Assembly (NCBI GenBank): GCA_028874315.1
Contig: JAPPKM010000191.1
Coordinates: forward strand, 1-40,638
Length of the DNA stretch: 40,638 bases
From: Chloroflexota bacterium
GTDB taxonomy: Bacteria > Chloroflexota > UBA11872
Direction of reading: 5' to 3'
Shown here: one piece after another, positions 39,307 through 40,638 of the stretch
Layout: each line of letters starts with the position of its first letter
Position numbering within the stretch: position 1 is the stretch's first letter
Made by a program: the position numbers and the translations under genes
The notes under the pieces: generated by a model
Told to the model about the DNA's origin: nothing
What the model saw: only the letters and a program-made list of their open reading frames with translations
Database searches by the model: none

Positions 39307-40392
39307 GTGACCCGTCTACGAGTGGGTGTCGTCGGCTGCGGCGCGATTGCCCAGATCCAGCACTTGCCCCACCTGCGCGACGGCCGCGACCGGTTCGAGA
39401 TTGGTGGCATCTGCGACATCGCGCCGGACCTGCTGCGAAAGGTCGGCGACGACTTCCACGTGCCGCAGGACTCCCGCTTCACCGACGTCCACGACCTGGT
39501 GTCCTCCGACATCGACGCAGTGCTGATCTGTTCCTCCGGATCCCATGCGCCGCAGGTCCTGGCCGCGGCGGCGGCGGGCAAGCACGTCCTGGTCGAAAAG
39601 CCGGCCTGCATCACGCTGCGCGAGGCCAGGGCCATGATCGATGCCGGCGAGGCCGCCGGCGTCGTGCTGATGGTGGCCTACCCCAAGCGATACGAACCCA
39701 GCTACGCCTACGCCGCCCGCCGCGTGAAGGCCATGCACGACGTGCGGCTGATCCAAATCAACCACCTGCACCCCTCCAACGACCTGCACATGGCCGAGTT
39801 CTCGTTTCATCGAGCCAACTTGCCGGATGAAGTGGTGGCCCGCCTGCGCGCAGCGGACACCGCGCTGGTTGCGGAGGCCTTGGGCCTGGACGATCCGGCC
39901 GCGGAGCTCGTGCGCGCCTATCAGATGGTCAACGGCAGCCTGATCCACGACATCAGCGTCCTGCACGGCATGTTCGGCCCGCCCGAGACCGTCCTGAGTA
40001 CCGAAATCTGGCGCGCGGGCAACGGGCTGACCACCGCGCTGCGCTATCCCAACGGCATACGGGCCGTGCTGACCTGGATTGACTTGCCAGATCTCTGGGC
40101 ATTCGAGGAGACATTTGCCGTATACGGACGTTCGGAACGCGTGATCATTTCCTTCCCCACCGGGTTCAGCCGAGGGCTGCCGACCACGGCGGTCGTTCAG
40201 GAACCGGACGCCGACGGCGCGCCGTCCCGCCGCGAATTCTCATGGCACGAGAACCCGTTCAAACGCGAACTCGAACACTTCCACGACTCCATCACGTCAG
40301 GCCGTACCCCCGAAACGCCTGGCACCGAGTTGATCGACCACCTGACGCTCGTGCGCGACATCGTGCGGGCGTCGTTCACCGGAGGAAGTTGA
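39307..40392 (+). CDS. Gfo/Idh/MocA family oxidoreductase
   Basis: 361 residues from GTG 39307, with AGGAGG about six bases upstream. The N-terminal Rossmann domain opens with RVGVVGCGAIAQIQHLPHL (GxGxxG) and includes DAVLICSSGSHAPQVLAAAAAGKHVLVEKPACI, the family's EKP motif with its catalytic lysine. The C-terminal domain has INHLHPSNDLHMAEFSFH and NGSLIHDISVLHGMFGPPE; His of the HD pair is usual. Members use NAD(P) to oxidise or reduce sugars and derivatives. Three bases separate it from a cupin gene, so the two probably act on one sugar-like substrate. The divergent hydantoinase operon may share regulation. Confidence 0.92.
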   Translation: MTRLRVGVVGCGAIAQIQHLPHLRDGRDRFEIGGICDIAPDLLRKVGDDFHVPQDSRFTDVHDLVSSDIDAVLICSSGSHAPQVLAAAAAGKHVLVEKPACITLREARAMIDAGEAAGVVLMVAYPKRYEPSYAYAARRVKAMHDVRLIQINHLHPSNDLHMAEFSFHRANLPDEVVARLRAADTALVAEALGLDDPAAELVRAYQMVNGSLIHDISVLHGMFGPPETVLSTEIWRAGNGLTTALRYPNGIRAVLTWIDLPDLWAFEETFAVYGRSERVIISFPTGFSRGLPTTAVVQEPDADGAPSRREFSWHENPFKRELEHFHDSITSGRTPETPGTELIDHLTLVRDIVRASFTGGS

Positions 40393-40394
40393 GC

Positions 40395-40638
40395 ATGGCC
40401 TTCCGAGTCTTCGATTCGCGCACCGACATTCAGAACCTGATCATCCAGCCCGACATCCGCGCGCGGTTTCTCCAGATGGAGCCCGGCGAGGAGAACGTCC
40501 CCCACAGCCACGACCTGGGCGCCGAAATCTTCCTGATCCTGGACGGTCAGGCCGAATTCGTCATCGAAGGTCACACCGAGATTCTGGGCCCCGGCCAGCT
40601 CTGCTTCGCCGACCGCGACGAGATCCACCTCGTCCGCT
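40395..40638 (+). CDS. Cupin-domain protein, cut by window end
   Basis: 81 codons from ATG 40395, with GGAGGAA seven bases upstream. The first cupin motif is partly recognisable: GEENVPHSHDLGAEIFLILDGQAEF, split, holds two histidines and a glutamate that bind metal (HSHD...E). The second motif lies outside the window. A single-domain cupin of this kind binds a metal and may isomerise or oxidise a small molecule, or simply sense one. It is coupled to the oxidoreductase gene three bases upstream. Confidence 0.8.
   Translation, partial: MAFRVFDSRTDIQNLIIQPDIRARFLQMEPGEENVPHSHDLGAEIFLILDGQAEFVIEGHTEILGPGQLCFADRDEIHLVR

Noticed and set aside
1-40638. tRNA, rRNA and CRISPR signals
   Set aside because: T-loop-like GGTTCGA words (for example near 32949) lack a cloverleaf around them, and no regularly spaced direct repeats exist.

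Overview
The window is a high-GC bacterial chromosome segment. My best guess is Chloroflexota, possibly a marine or sponge-associated lineage. The guess rests on an unusually long GlmL-like protein paired with a biotinyl/lipoyl-like-fold protein, a plant-type leucine-rich repeat tail on a propeller lipoprotein, a MurE with an atypical DPR motif beside a FemABX enzyme, and hydantoinase A/B genes. This is inference from gene content. No rRNA, tRNA, CRISPR array or intact insertion sequence is visible.

Bases 1-17900 are mostly housekeeping. A partial Thr/Pro/Ala-rich lipoprotein, a DHH phosphoesterase (NrnA-like) and an A-type Fe-S carrier come first. A tight minus-strand operon follows, read from 9611 down to 2161: rsmI, metG, tatD, a polyprenyl diphosphate synthase, ubiE/menG, a FemABX peptidyltransferase and murE. 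It combines translation, menaquinone synthesis and peptidoglycan synthesis. Upstream lie a secreted glycoside hydrolase with its own terminator, a degenerate archaemetzincin-like protein, the divergent GlmL-like gene pair, and argS. Both aminoacyl-tRNA synthetases here have a degenerate signature motif (MetRS KMSKS reads ELSQS; ArgRS HIGH reads TAGA).

Bases 17280-25780 hold a zinc-ribbon/TPR membrane protein, a three-gene NAD operon (separate glutaminase and synthetase subunits plus a sugar isomerase-like TIM barrel), an HtrA-type protease, a YbdK-type carboxylate-amine ligase, a methyltransferase, an orphan ribbon-helix-helix antitoxin and a sialidase-like protein.

Bases 25780-34715 are accessory. 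Two tandem TolB-like propeller lipoproteins are chained with two mini-ORFs through 4-base start/stop overlaps. The second copy has lost its LRR tail by frameshift and decay. After these come a DUF2283 gene, an interspersed-repeat patch and a medium-chain dehydrogenase. Next is a visibly AT-richer patch with two opposing cassettes of small unrecognised genes. The plus cassette holds three small membrane proteins, the last interrupted at a run of six G. The minus cassette holds a secreted protein, a 49-residue membrane protein and a 54-residue zinc ribbon.

Bases 34716-40638 form a catabolic locus: maleate isomerase/Asp-Glu racemase-like, hyuA and hyuB on the minus strand, divergent from a Gfo/Idh/MocA oxidoreductase and a cupin cut by the window end.
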